From NCBI GenBank assembly GCA_947038405.1, contig CAMQVY010000002.1, positions 141,798 to 205,797 of the forward strand: a DNA stretch of 64,000 nt, read 5' to 3'. The stretch is from an uncultured Rikenellaceae bacterium. GTDB lineage: Bacteria > Bacteroidota > Bacteroidia > Bacteroidales > Rikenellaceae. Each line of letters opens with the position of its first letter. Positions within the stretch are counted from its first letter, which is position 1. The position numbers and the translations under genes are program-made. Below the pieces are notes generated by a model. The model was given only the letters and a program-made list of their open reading frames with translations. It searched no databases and had not been told where the DNA came from. Of this stretch, positions 33,448 through 42,529 are shown piece after piece.

Positions 33448-35274
33448 ATGAAGATTTATTTTAGACTTTTAAGCTTTGCTAAACCATTAGAAAAATATGC
33501 AATACCATATTTCTTCTTCACTCTGTTTTATGCCGTATTTAACGTATGCAACTTTGTTCTTCTTATGCCAATATTGACTATCCTGTTTATTCCAGATAGT
33601 GCAGTCAAATTAGTGACCGAAATGCCCGAATTCGCATTCAATATGGAATTCCTTGAGAATTATATTAATTATAAATTATATACCCACCTTGGAACTGATT
33701 ATGACCTAATTAGTGTGCTTGCTCTATTTGCAGGAATATTAGTCGTGACAGCATTCCTTAGTAACTTATTTAGATACTTAGGACAACTTACAATCGAAAA
33801 CCTTAAAATTAAAACTCTTTATAGACTACGAAATAGCGTATATAATAACGTAATGAACCTTAATGTCGGATTCTTTAGCAACGAACGTAAAGGTGATATA
33901 ATGTCTAAAATAACCTCGGATGTAGGCGTAGTGCAGTTCTGTGTAACAAATACACTGCAAGTAGCTTGCAGAGAACCGTTCCTTATTATTAGTTACCTTA
34001 CTGCCCTACTAGTTATATCATGGGAGTTAACTATATTTGCAGTAATTACACTACCTATTATATCGCTAGTTATAGGTAGTATCGTCAAAAAATTAAGAGC
34101 TCCTGCGAAAGAAGCTCAAGAAAATTTCGGAGTTATGACCGGAGTACTAGATGAATCTCTATCTGGGGTCAAAATAATTAAAGCATATAATGCTACTGAC
34201 TTTATTAAAGATAAATTTGATAAAGTAAACCTTAAATTCTCTTCTATCTCTAAAATGATGGCGAGAAGACAACAACTAGCTTCGCCTGCTAGTGAGTTTC
34301 TTGGTATTACATCTGCGGCAATACTTCTGCTATATGGAGGTAAATTAGTACTTGCAAGTCAAATTACAGGTGCGGAGTTCGTATCATACCTAACTATATT
34401 TACGCAAATTACGAGACCAATTAGATCGCTTTCGGACGCTTTCGCTAATATTAATCAAGGAATAGCTTCGGGTGAAAGAGTATTAGGATTACTTGACACG
34501 GAAAGTACAATTAAAGAGGTAGAGAATCCAATCGAATTTGACCAATTTAAAGAAGCTATCGAATTTAAAAATGTTAAGTTCGCTTATGATAATAAAGAGG
34601 TTATCCATGGCATAAACTTTAAAGTAAATAGAGGCGAAACTGTCGCTTTAGTTGGTACGTCTGGTGGAGGAAAATCTACTATCTCAGACTTAATACCTAG
34701 ATTTTATGACGTGTCAGAGGGAGAAATACTTATTGATGGGGTGAATATTAAAGAGTATAAGATTGACTCATTAAGAGATAAAATAGGCGTCGTTTCGCAA
34801 GATACAGTACTGTTCAATGATACAATAGAAAATAATATTAAACTCGGAAAACTAGACGCTACTCAAGAGGAACTCGAAAGCGCAACCAAAATCGCAAATG
34901 CTCACAACTTTATTATGGATGGCGAACTTGGATATGAGGCTAATATCGGTGACAGAGGAATGAAACTGTCTGGTGGACAGAGACAAAGACTTAGTATTGC
35001 CAGAGCTGTCCTGAAAAACCCTACAATACTTATACTGGACGAAGCAACCTCTGCACTAGATGCTGAAAGCGAAAAGCAAGTACAACAAGCTCTTGATTCG
35101 CTTCTCGTTGGTAGAACATCTGTCGTAATTGCACATAGACTTAGTACAATATATAATGCAGATAAAATTATTGTAATAGATAAAGGGATGATCGTCGAAG
35201 AGGGAACTCATCAAAAACTAATTAATCAAGATGGTGTATATAAGAGATTAATCGAAATGCAAAAATTCGCATAA
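33448..35274 (+). CDS. MsbA-like ABC exporter (fused membrane and ATPase domains)
   Basis: A 608-residue half-transporter. Residues 1-335 contain six membrane helices. The ATPase domain follows with Walker A GTSGGGKST, signature LSGGQRQRLSIARA, Walker B ILILDEATSALDAES and switch His in VIAHRLSTI. It probably works as a homodimer at the inner membrane, exporting lipid A precursors or other amphiphiles. A role like MsbA is inference from sequence type and from the essential-gene surroundings. A terminator follows about 125 bases downstream. Confidence 0.92.
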   Translation: MKIYFRLLSFAKPLEKYAIPYFFFTLFYAVFNVCNFVLLMPILTILFIPDSAVKLVTEMPEFAFNMEFLENYINYKLYTHLGTDYDLISVLALFAGILVVTAFLSNLFRYLGQLTIENLKIKTLYRLRNSVYNNVMNLNVGFFSNERKGDIMSKITSDVGVVQFCVTNTLQVACREPFLIISYLTALLVISWELTIFAVITLPIISLVIGSIVKKLRAPAKEAQENFGVMTGVLDESLSGVKIIKAYNATDFIKDKFDKVNLKFSSISKMMARRQQLASPASEFLGITSAAILLLYGGKLVLASQITGAEFVSYLTIFTQITRPIRSLSDAFANINQGIASGERVLGLLDTESTIKEVENPIEFDQFKEAIEFKNVKFAYDNKEVIHGINFKVNRGETVALVGTSGGGKSTISDLIPRFYDVSEGEILIDGVNIKEYKIDSLRDKIGVVSQDTVLFNDTIENNIKLGKLDATQEELESATKIANAHNFIMDGELGYEANIGDRGMKLSGGQRQRLSIARAVLKNPTILILDEATSALDAESEKQVQQALDSLLVGRTSVVIAHRLSTIYNADKIIVIDKGMIVEEGTHQKLINQDGVYKRLIEMQKFA

Positions 35275-35341
35275 TAATTGAGATCTATACACCTTATTTA
35301 AATCGCTTGAATATCAACATGTTGTACAAAAATTAAATAAA

Positions 35342-35360
35342 TAGTTAAATTATTTAACTA
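35342..35360. promoter_or_regulatory. 19-bp palindrome, possible operator
   Basis: TAGTTAAAT-T-ATTTAACTA is a perfect palindrome with a central T. It ends six bases before the -33 element of the next promoter, a place suited to a regulator. Confidence 0.5.
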
Positions 35361-35366
35361 AAATAG

Positions 35367-35397
35367 TTGGAAAACGCATTTTTATGTATTATATTTG
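35367..35397 (+). promoter_or_regulatory. Consensus promoter firing into a terminator
   Basis: TTGG (35367-35370), a 19-bp gap and TATATTTG (35390-35397) fit the Bacteroidota consensus. The first arm of a terminator hairpin begins at 35398, so any transcript starting here would be only about 25-35 nt unless read-through is allowed. Confidence 0.6.
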
Positions 35398-35432
35398 CAC
35401 TGTAGTTGGTTCTCAGCTACAGTGTTTTTTTT
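35398..35432 (+). terminator. Strong terminator downstream of the ABC exporter
   Basis: CACTGTAG (35398-35405) pairs with CTACAGTG (35417-35424) and is followed by eight T residues. It would end the exporter transcript and the short transcript from the adjacent promoter. Confidence 0.85.
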
Positions 35433-35592
35433 GACCTATATTAAGAAGCCTTACAGTTAAGACAATCAACATTTCACACAAAAGGCACTGTAAATCAATA
35501 GTATCACAATAGTTAAATACATAAGAGCAAAAGAATATACCATCAATAAGCGTAGGTATATGCAATAATAATCCATCTCTAGTAGAACTCAT
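35413..35592 (-). CDS. Possible 59-residue Cys-rich small protein
   Basis: An ATG at 35592 is preceded by AAAGGAGG with three bases between, a strong Shine-Dalgarno match that is rare in this window. The 59-residue product (MSSTRDGLLLHIPTLIDGIF...) has five Cys and a hydrophobic tail. It ends inside the terminator hairpin. No family is recognised, and the codons could be chance in AT-rich DNA. It is included because the ribosome-binding site is unusually good. Confidence 0.25.
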   Translation of the reverse strand: MSSTRDGLLLHIPTLIDGIFFCSYVFNYCDTIDLQCLLCEMLIVLTVRLLNIGQKKHCS

Positions 35593-35694
35593 AGACCTCC
35601 TTTAATTGTAAACGTCAAAGCCATATGATCATAAATATGGAGACGAAAAAGAGATAAATCCAAGCTTATTGTTGTAAAAAGCATATCTTATTCG

Positions 35695-35992
35695 TTATTA
35701 ACATTTATATCATGTTATAAAGATCTTATATACAGTATAATGCATATTATACTAACACTTCTATAAACTCTTGTACCAAACTTAGAGCAGAGATATCCTA
35801 CATTGTTAATAACTATGTCTAAAAACGTGTTAATAGCGATATATAATACTATATAAAGACGGATATTATTTCTAATTTGCATCTATTACATTCAGTTATT
35901 AACAATAGTTAATAATCATATCTAATTGACTATTAATAGTTAATGCTTTTATATCTCAGATTATTAACATTAATCAACCAAATAGTTAATAA
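35695..35992. promoter_or_regulatory. Cluster of six GTTAATAA/TTATTAAC octamers
   Basis: Exact octamers lie at 35695, 35805, 35896, 35908, 35961 and 35985, in alternating orientation. The pair at 35896-35915 is a perfect inverted repeat with a 4-bp spacer. A 12-bp palindrome ACTATTAATAGT lies at 35929-35940, and near-matches occur at 35829 and 35939. The cluster immediately precedes the phage-like genes and looks like an operator or iteron array. The rest of the 35433-36027 spacer shows no other structure. Confidence 0.6.
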
Positions 35993-36027
35993 AGTCAATC
36001 GCAAACCAATATTTAACATAAAATACT

Positions 36028-36435
36028 ATGAATAATCTAATAATTATAGAAATTATTAAAAATTCTCTGTCCTCTAGTGGATTTAATTTTATCGACCAAA
36101 ATGATGAAATTACAAACATTAAGTTAAATAATTTGCCTTGCGCAATTATAAAAGAGACCAATAGTACTATCCAAAATATACATGACAATGGATACATTAC
36201 ATTACATTATGAACTGACTCTCCTAGCCAAAGATAATGACGTTGAACCCGATAAATATAGCAACGAAAAATTGAAATGTATAATATTTGATACATTAAGA
36301 GAGTTGCTTAAACATCATATAATAACTCAAATAAGTCTCGATAAACTAACTTCTGAAAGAGCTAAATATACAATACATAATGAAATATCGACTAAAGCAA
36401 TCTTCACTGTTAATACAATATACAATAAAATTTAA
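36028..36435 (+). CDS. Phage-like hypothetical protein, tail-terminator size
   Basis: A 135-residue protein with an N-terminal helix (NNLIIIEIIKNSLSSSGFNFI), central strands (ALIIKETNSTIQ-like, YELTLLAKDND) and a helical end. Length and order resemble tail-terminator or minor-capsid completion proteins, but sequence similarity is too weak to be sure. It is the first gene of the virion cassette, six bases before the next gene. Confidence 0.55.
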   Translation: MNNLIIIEIIKNSLSSSGFNFIDQNDEITNIKLNNLPCAIIKETNSTIQNIHDNGYITLHYELTLLAKDNDVEPDKYSNEKLKCIIFDTLRELLKHHIITQISLDKLTSERAKYTIHNEISTKAIFTVNTIYNKI

Positions 36436-36441
36436 AATGGA

Positions 36442-37491
36442 ATGAATATTAAAATCCCAAATCAGAACCCACACGGACTTAACAAAAATCTAATATTTAA
36501 TATCCAAAATAATCCACAAAAGATACCTCTTAAAGTCGAGATAGTTAGGGCTGATGACAACTCTAAAATAGGAGCAAAGGTATACTCCCCAGCAGAGAAT
36601 ATAGAGGTCGCAACAACTGGATACTTAACACCTTACCTCCAAGTTAATCCAATCAAGCAGGAGCAACAATTCATAATACTCTCACAAAATAGAGCCTTCC
36701 CAGTAAAAATTAAAACATCCGAGATACTCACAAATGGAGACGTTGTTGAAATATACTCAGACGAAGTAATGGTTGCAGCCTCTAAAGAAAATATCGAATT
36801 CAATACTGTGATGAATGCTCAAAATGAATTCTTCGCCCCAATTGCAAAAATTGATAACGCCGAAATCGCTCTCTTATCCGATGGAACAACTATTATTGAA
36901 ACAGAATTAGTGTTTATTCACAAAAATGAAATATCGACATGGACCAAAACATTAACTATGGATAAACCTCATAAAGGAGTAGTTATTTTTAATCTAAATA
37001 TGCCGATAATTGCTACGGAAATGTATACCCAAAATATAAAATTGGAAGATTATGATGAGATAAAATGTAATATATATAACAAAACTGAGAGCAAAACTAT
37101 TGAACAATACTCAATACCTATCGCTAATCGAAGGAAAAATAGTACACGACTCTGCTGGAAAAATAGACTCGGTGCTATTGACTACTATACATTCCCATAC
37201 ATGAAACGTCGGTTAACTAAAATTGACAAGGACAAAGTACAAACCGCTAATGGTGGTAGAATAACAAAAGCTACAGTTGAAAAAATAATCGAAATACAAT
37301 CTGATTTTGAAACCAAATTAGCTATAAATCAAATAGCTGAGGTCGCAAATGCAACTAATGTATGGATTGCTGAAGGGAATATCTATACTCCAGTTGTAGT
37401 CCTGGACTCCGAAATCACGATTGAAGAGGACAAATGTACATTCTTAGAACTGAAAATTAGCCTCTCTCAAGAGGAACAATTCGTTGCTTAA
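36442..37491 (+). CDS. Phage-like structural protein
   Basis: A 349-residue protein (the ORF could begin at ATG 36442 or a few codons later) with beta-rich composition. A CWKNRLGAIDYYTFPYMKRR motif lies near residues 233-252. Similar Cys-Trp-x-Asn-x-x-Gly-x-x-Asp-Tyr-Tyr-Thr-Phe segments occur in Bacteroidota phage and prophage proteins of unknown role, as far as I recall. It lacks a signal peptide. It sits between the small tail-like gene and the 798-residue protein, all in one direction with short gaps. A virion or tail component is likely but unproven. Confidence 0.6.
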   Translation: MNIKIPNQNPHGLNKNLIFNIQNNPQKIPLKVEIVRADDNSKIGAKVYSPAENIEVATTGYLTPYLQVNPIKQEQQFIILSQNRAFPVKIKTSEILTNGDVVEIYSDEVMVAASKENIEFNTVMNAQNEFFAPIAKIDNAEIALLSDGTTIIETELVFIHKNEISTWTKTLTMDKPHKGVVIFNLNMPIIATEMYTQNIKLEDYDEIKCNIYNKTESKTIEQYSIPIANRRKNSTRLCWKNRLGAIDYYTFPYMKRRLTKIDKDKVQTANGGRITKATVEKIIEIQSDFETKLAINQIAEVANATNVWIAEGNIYTPVVVLDSEITIEEDKCTFLELKISLSQEEQFVA

Positions 37492-37506
37492 TTACTAATA
37501 ACAATA

Positions 37507-39903
37507 ATGAGAATATTCATAGACAACAATGAAGCTGACATAGATCCCAAAACAGATATAATACTAAACTTCTCTGATACAGATTTTAATCTTAAAAAAA
37601 TATCTAATGGAATATCTGAAATCCCGATTGCATTACCAATAACAGAAAATAATGCTAAAATATTCGGTTACGCATATGATCCTAATGAAGAGACACTATT
37701 CAACAATCAGAGACATAGCGTAACTCTGAAAAAAGAAGAAGCAATTATATATGCAGGTACAATTATTATTACCGAAACGATACACAGCTTCCCGCAAGTA
37801 GACATAGGGTACTTTAAATGCCTGATCAGAAGACCCGAAAATTGGATCAATCACATAAAACAGAATATGTTTAATGAAATACCAATCGTATATGATAGCA
37901 TATTTAGTGGCGTGACGATCCAAAATAGCTGGCAAAAAGAGAATGTTGTCAAGTTTCTCCCAGTTAGAAGAGACAGATTTCATAGCAGTAAAACATCTAA
38001 TACTTTTGTAAAGTATGAACAAATTATTCCTGCTCACGGTTACCACCCATTCATACACTTGAAAAGTATTATCGAAAGTATGTTAAGCCAGTCGGGATAT
38101 CAAATCAAATCTAAATTCCTAAACCAAGAACTATTTAACTCTCTACATATAAGCGGAAATTATATCCAAAAAACCGATACAACCGCGAATATGAAAAAAA
38201 GTATTGACTTCTGTGCTGCTAGACTCACTAACAAAACAGCAACTGCTGACAAATATGGAAAAGTTTATGCAAACCCTTTATATCAACTAAATAGCTGCGG
38301 TGCGATAGTCGAATCTGCTGACCCAAATGAAACAGTGGACGGATATAAACCAATTGGGGTATTCAACTCTAATAATACGTTCTCAATGGAGGGTGGTGTG
38401 CCTACATTTACACCTAATGCCGAAATCGACCTAGCTATGGAATACAACCTTAGCTTTAGTAGCGAATACGAAATTACTAACAGAAAATTTCTCTGCGGAT
38501 TCGATACTATAATTATGGAGGATGGACTCCAGTTTCAATACAAAATACCAAACTCATTTACTGACCACAAAAATAACATAACGAATGGCCACAAATATTG
38601 GGTGAAACTGTTCGGAAGAAGTGTTAATAACTACAATGTATTCATTAAATACTCTACTTCTCAAATACAAAACGGACAAAATGTAAAATATACTGCCTTT
38701 AAATTAATAACATCCTTTTCTGGAAATCAATCGCAACCAACTGAATTTACGTGCAATGAAGACATTATTGCTGTCGAAATATACTCGCAAGAGGGTATAG
38801 AATATAATGAAGATTGGGCTCTATACAAAGACTTAAACCTTAATAAAGGAACAATAGACATAGGACTTATATTTAGAACCAACTTTGAACACCTAAAGCC
38901 ATCTAAACATAAATTAATTCATGATATTAGCTTTGGTGGTGCAAAACCTGGAATGTCTTTTACAATTGGGAGAAAAACATCCGTAAGACCAATACTCCTA
39001 CCTCACCCCGGATTAAATGCAAAATTAAACTTCAAAGAGATTGCTGCTCACCAAATTAGACAAATAAAAGTGTTTGAAGCAATAGATCACCTATTTAATC
39101 TCAGATTCTATACAGATTTTATTAATAAAATTGTAATTATAGAACCTAGAGATATGATATACGAAGACGACAGGGTAATAGACTGGTCGCATAAAGTTGA
39201 TACCGAAAAGCATATTGCAGTGGCTGAACTCGGAAAAGAACTACCTCGAAAAATAGATAAACTATATAGAATCGGTGACGGCGAAGTAGCTAAATATAAT
39301 ATCGCAAATAGATGCACATATGCTAGCTGGGGGAAAACATTTAATAAATTTGTATCAAATGTGACTAATATCAATGATTACAACCCGATATTTACTGCTA
39401 CTAGGAGCATCACTAACGAAATAAACTCAGCTCCCTCTGCTTCAATTATACATGCAGGGGACAGAGCTAGACATAGTACACTACTAGATGAAGAGCTGAA
39501 CTTCATACCCAAAATTGTATCTTATGTCGGATTAATGCCATTACCAAGTGGCGAAAAATGGGGGTACCCTTCTTACGATAACAAATATCCATACGTGACA
39601 TTCTTCGATATTAACAGAGATATATCTCTGAGATTTGATGACGACAGAATAGTAGGTCTTCATAAATATTTTGATAAAGAATTTATTACCGAAGAGTATA
39701 GTAGAGAGGTCACTATCTACTTATGGCTAACACCGCAAGATATAGAGGCTTTCGCAGATACAACCAGAGATGGCGCTGACTTTAGATCTCTATTCATTAT
39801 TAATATTGGAGGTGAAAAACATAAACTAAGAATGAAAAATATACATAATTACAACCCTAATTCTGGAGACTCAACCAGATGTACACTATTTAAAGAGATG
39901 TAA
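37507..39903 (+). CDS. Large phage-like structural protein (tail or baseplate candidate)
   Basis: A 798-residue protein, beta-rich, with no signal peptide. The N-terminus (residues 1-110) resembles a small beta-sandwich (DIILNFSDTDFNLKKISNGI...PIALPITENNAKIF). The middle has carbohydrate-binding-like features without a clear motif. The C-terminal part includes WSHKVDTEKHIAVAELGKEL. It ends three bases before the protease gene, so it belongs to the same unit. I suggest a tail-tip or baseplate protein from size and position; no family is certain. Confidence 0.6.
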   Translation: MRIFIDNNEADIDPKTDIILNFSDTDFNLKKISNGISEIPIALPITENNAKIFGYAYDPNEETLFNNQRHSVTLKKEEAIIYAGTIIITETIHSFPQVDIGYFKCLIRRPENWINHIKQNMFNEIPIVYDSIFSGVTIQNSWQKENVVKFLPVRRDRFHSSKTSNTFVKYEQIIPAHGYHPFIHLKSIIESMLSQSGYQIKSKFLNQELFNSLHISGNYIQKTDTTANMKKSIDFCAARLTNKTATADKYGKVYANPLYQLNSCGAIVESADPNETVDGYKPIGVFNSNNTFSMEGGVPTFTPNAEIDLAMEYNLSFSSEYEITNRKFLCGFDTIIMEDGLQFQYKIPNSFTDHKNNITNGHKYWVKLFGRSVNNYNVFIKYSTSQIQNGQNVKYTAFKLITSFSGNQSQPTEFTCNEDIIAVEIYSQEGIEYNEDWALYKDLNLNKGTIDIGLIFRTNFEHLKPSKHKLIHDISFGGAKPGMSFTIGRKTSVRPILLPHPGLNAKLNFKEIAAHQIRQIKVFEAIDHLFNLRFYTDFINKIVIIEPRDMIYEDDRVIDWSHKVDTEKHIAVAELGKELPRKIDKLYRIGDGEVAKYNIANRCTYASWGKTFNKFVSNVTNINDYNPIFTATRSITNEINSAPSASIIHAGDRARHSTLLDEELNFIPKIVSYVGLMPLPSGEKWGYPSYDNKYPYVTFFDINRDISLRFDDDRIVGLHKYFDKEFITEEYSREVTIYLWLTPQDIEAFADTTRDGADFRSLFIINIGGEKHKLRMKNIHNYNPNSGDSTRCTLFKEM

Positions 39904-39906
39904 AAC

Positions 39907-40842
39907 ATGATTTCAAACATAAAAATTACGAACAATAAACAAAATTCTATTACAATAGATATTGAAGGTGTTATTGGAGTGCTGGAAGAGCATCAATTTG
40001 CAAACCCTGAAACAGCAGTAGCAACATACGAGAAGTTTAAAACCGAAATTGCCAAATTGTATCAGGTCAATACAAAGGAGATTATAGTTAATATTAGATC
40101 TGCCGGAGGTGACGTAAACGATGCAATACTGATTTACGAAATACTAAAAAATTTACCCGCAAAAATTACAACTCGATGCTATGGATATGTAGCTTCGGCA
40201 GCAACTATTATTGCTCAAGCGGCTAGCGAAAATTGCCGCGAAATTGCATCTTCTGCTCTATATTTAATACATAACTCTATCGGAAATATCGAAGGTAACA
40301 GTGACGATATTACGCAAACTCTTAACCTAATTAAAACAACAGACGAAACAATTGCTCAAATATATGCACAAAGAGCAGGTAAAGAGTCTAATGTATTTAC
40401 TGAACTCATGCACGAAAACGGAGGTAAAGGACGTTGGCTTGCACCAAAAGAAGCAGTTGAGTATGGACTCGTTGATAAGGTAATAAAACCAAATAGCAAA
40501 ATTACAAACAATGCTGAGATTATACAAAAACTTGGACTCCCTCCAATACCTGAAAATGAAAAATCACAGAGTAAATTTATCGGGAAATTAAACCAGAAAT
40601 GGACGGATATTGCAAATAGTATTAAAGCTTTAAAGCAAGTAAAATTAAAGAATAAACTTAAAGTAGAGCCCGAACGGCAACCTCAAATATCTCGCGAAGA
40701 GCTTATTGCTAAAGAGATGAACGAGAAAATCAGAGCTACAACTAAAACAAAAACAACCCCTAAAGAGGATCCATCAATGGATGAGATTCAATTAGCTTCA
40801 AATGCTACCGCTTATGATGCGGATAGTAAACAATTCAAATAG
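39907..40842 (+). CDS. ClpP-like phage prohead protease with scaffold-like tail
   Basis: Residues 15-200 have the ClpP/crotonase-type fold: IRSAGGDVNDAILIYEIL forms the oxyanion region, GYVASAATIIAQAAS contains the nucleophilic Ser, and LIHNSIG carries the catalytic His. Residues 200-311 are charged and coiled (PQISREELIAKEMNEKIRAT), like the scaffold fused to many capsid maturation proteases. It lies directly before the capsid candidate, the usual order in tailed phages. A cellular ClpP is unlikely because of the extension and neighbours. Confidence 0.88.
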   Translation: MISNIKITNNKQNSITIDIEGVIGVLEEHQFANPETAVATYEKFKTEIAKLYQVNTKEIIVNIRSAGGDVNDAILIYEILKNLPAKITTRCYGYVASAATIIAQAASENCREIASSALYLIHNSIGNIEGNSDDITQTLNLIKTTDETIAQIYAQRAGKESNVFTELMHENGGKGRWLAPKEAVEYGLVDKVIKPNSKITNNAEIIQKLGLPPIPENEKSQSKFIGKLNQKWTDIANSIKALKQVKLKNKLKVEPERQPQISREELIAKEMNEKIRATTKTKTTPKEDPSMDEIQLASNATAYDADSKQFK

Positions 40843-40890
40843 TAAAAAGTGTGTGCACACTATTATAAAAACAATTAAAATAATATCAAA

Positions 40891-41871
40891 ATGAGTAGAA
40901 TCGAACAGACAAAAGATTACACAGGTAAAGACCTTGAAAGCATATTCTTTAGACCTATGTTATGCGGACCAGACGCAAGTGAACTTGGCATAAAGATTAT
41001 GTACAACACGCCAACTCCGACAACACTACATTTCTGGAAACGCGCAGGAGATATACTACAAAAATATACAAAATCAGGTTGGCTCGGAGGAACTGCTGCT
41101 GCTAAATTCCAAAAAACAATCGAAATGGCTAGAGTAAAAGCAGAAGTCGGATACTCTGCGGATGACTATTTCAATATGGTATATGAATTAATTTCTGCTC
41201 GAGCTGATGTTAATATGAATGACCTATCTGGAAGTGAACTAGAAACGGCTGAGACTGCACTATTTAAAGAGGCTATTGCAGAGAGCATTAGAGCTACAAT
41301 GTGGCTCGGTGATACAACTAGAGTTGGAGCTACTGCAAAATTTAATACTTTTGATGGATTCATTAAAAAAATTAAAACAGATGCAGCTATCGATAAAAGT
41401 GAAATTACTTCGGTTGTTATTACCCCTACAAATACCGGTGAACAGATCCTCAAAAATATGTGGAATGCTGCATCACCAATTCTCAAAGAGTTTAAAACGC
41501 AAAATAATCTTGTTTTCCTTGTAACCTCTGATGTGTTCGCATCTTATGAAGAAGGATTAGACAATGTTCTACTCGAAAGCGCATACATGGCAAAACAAAA
41601 TGGAAGAACAGCTCTTTCATATAAAGGGATTCCTGTTATAGATATTCAAATCTCTTCATACTTAGCTGAGTTCTCTGACCTGCCTAAATCTCTCGCAATC
41701 CTTACTGATAAACGAAATCTTGCACTAGCTGTTAACACAAATGATTTCCCTGGAACTGAAGTCAAAATGTGGTACAATCCCGATCTTATGGAGAATAGAC
41801 AACGTGCAATATTTATGGCTGGGTGCGATTATCTACTGCCTGAACTCGTTGTATACGCAGCTAAAGCTTAA
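40891..41871 (+). CDS. Major capsid protein candidate (HK97-type)
   Basis: A 326-residue protein following the protease by 48 bases. A helical N-terminal third (about residues 1-110) precedes a mixed alpha-beta region with SEITSVVITPTNTGEQILKNMWN, NLVFLVTSDVFASYEEGLDN, and RTALSYKGIPVIDIQ...LTDKRNLALAV. The last two are reminiscent of the A-domain and E-loop region of HK97-fold capsids. No cleavage site is obvious. Identification rests on position, size and general pattern. Confidence 0.72.
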   Translation: MSRIEQTKDYTGKDLESIFFRPMLCGPDASELGIKIMYNTPTPTTLHFWKRAGDILQKYTKSGWLGGTAAAKFQKTIEMARVKAEVGYSADDYFNMVYELISARADVNMNDLSGSELETAETALFKEAIAESIRATMWLGDTTRVGATAKFNTFDGFIKKIKTDAAIDKSEITSVVITPTNTGEQILKNMWNAASPILKEFKTQNNLVFLVTSDVFASYEEGLDNVLLESAYMAKQNGRTALSYKGIPVIDIQISSYLAEFSDLPKSLAILTDKRNLALAVNTNDFPGTEVKMWYNPDLMENRQRAIFMAGCDYLLPELVVYAAKA

Positions 41872-41882
41872 TTATCGAAAAT

Positions 41883-42392
41883 ATGACGATTGGCAAAGAT
41901 CTAAAACCTGCTATTAATAAAGGAGGTGTTGAGTCAATCTCTATTTTCAATGTAGAAGATATTGAGCTGGTTCAATACGATAAGGTAAATGATACTTTTT
42001 TAAACCTCAAATTCAAACCGAACTCAAATATAATTAACATCAAATCAGATCGCGAAACTGATGTATATAAGGAAGTTATAGAAAATATGGATGGTATGTT
42101 ATGGGTGGAGCATACTCTCGAATTTACTCTCAATGGAATTATATCGGATGTAGCTTGGGCCATCGGAGAACTCGAAAAGGTTAGTCACAGTGGAGTTGCC
42201 GCTATTGTTAAAACGAAACAAGGATTATCGATATTAGTTGGATACTCTAAAAAACTCAAATCCGAATCGGCACTTAAATTTAAAAAATCCGAACTTAATT
42301 CGGCTAGAATAATGTCCGAATCTCCGTCTAAAACTTGGATATTATCCAATGTCGATGGAGAAATAGCTAAAGTATTGGTAAATACAATATAA
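41883..42392 (+). CDS. Phage-cassette hypothetical protein
   Basis: A 169-residue protein twelve bases after the capsid candidate. Beta-rich, with KPAINKGGVESISIFNVEDIELVQYD near the N-terminus, then a central VEHTLEFTLNGIISDVAWAI segment. It could be a decoration, head-completion or tail-tube-like protein. I cannot choose between them. A strong terminator follows the stop, so this is the last gene of the first transcription unit. Confidence 0.6.
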   Translation: MTIGKDLKPAINKGGVESISIFNVEDIELVQYDKVNDTFLNLKFKPNSNIINIKSDRETDVYKEVIENMDGMLWVEHTLEFTLNGIISDVAWAIGELEKVSHSGVAAIVKTKQGLSILVGYSKKLKSESALKFKKSELNSARIMSESPSKTWILSNVDGEIAKVLVNTI

Positions 42393-42398
42393 TAAGTT

Positions 42399-42430
42399 AG
42401 AGGCAGCTAGATATTTAGCTGCCTCTTTTA
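42399..42430 (+). terminator. Terminator splitting the phage cassette
   Basis: AGAGGCAGCTA (42399-42409) pairs with TAGCTGCCTCT (42416-42426), followed by TTTTA. It lies seven bases after the previous stop and 104 bases before the portal gene, so the portal unit has its own promoter or depends on read-through. Confidence 0.85.
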
Positions 42431-42529
42431 TATATCATAAATCACTATACTATAAATAGATCTGATACTTAATCATAATCGTCACCTCTAAATAGTATGT
42501 AAATTTAAACACTTCTTTTTATTGAAAAT

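Noticed and set aside
35695..35992. Chromosomal replication origin
   Set aside because: TTATTAAC resembles DnaA boxes loosely, but dnaA and dnaN are absent and the sites differ from TTATNCACA; a phage operator is simpler.
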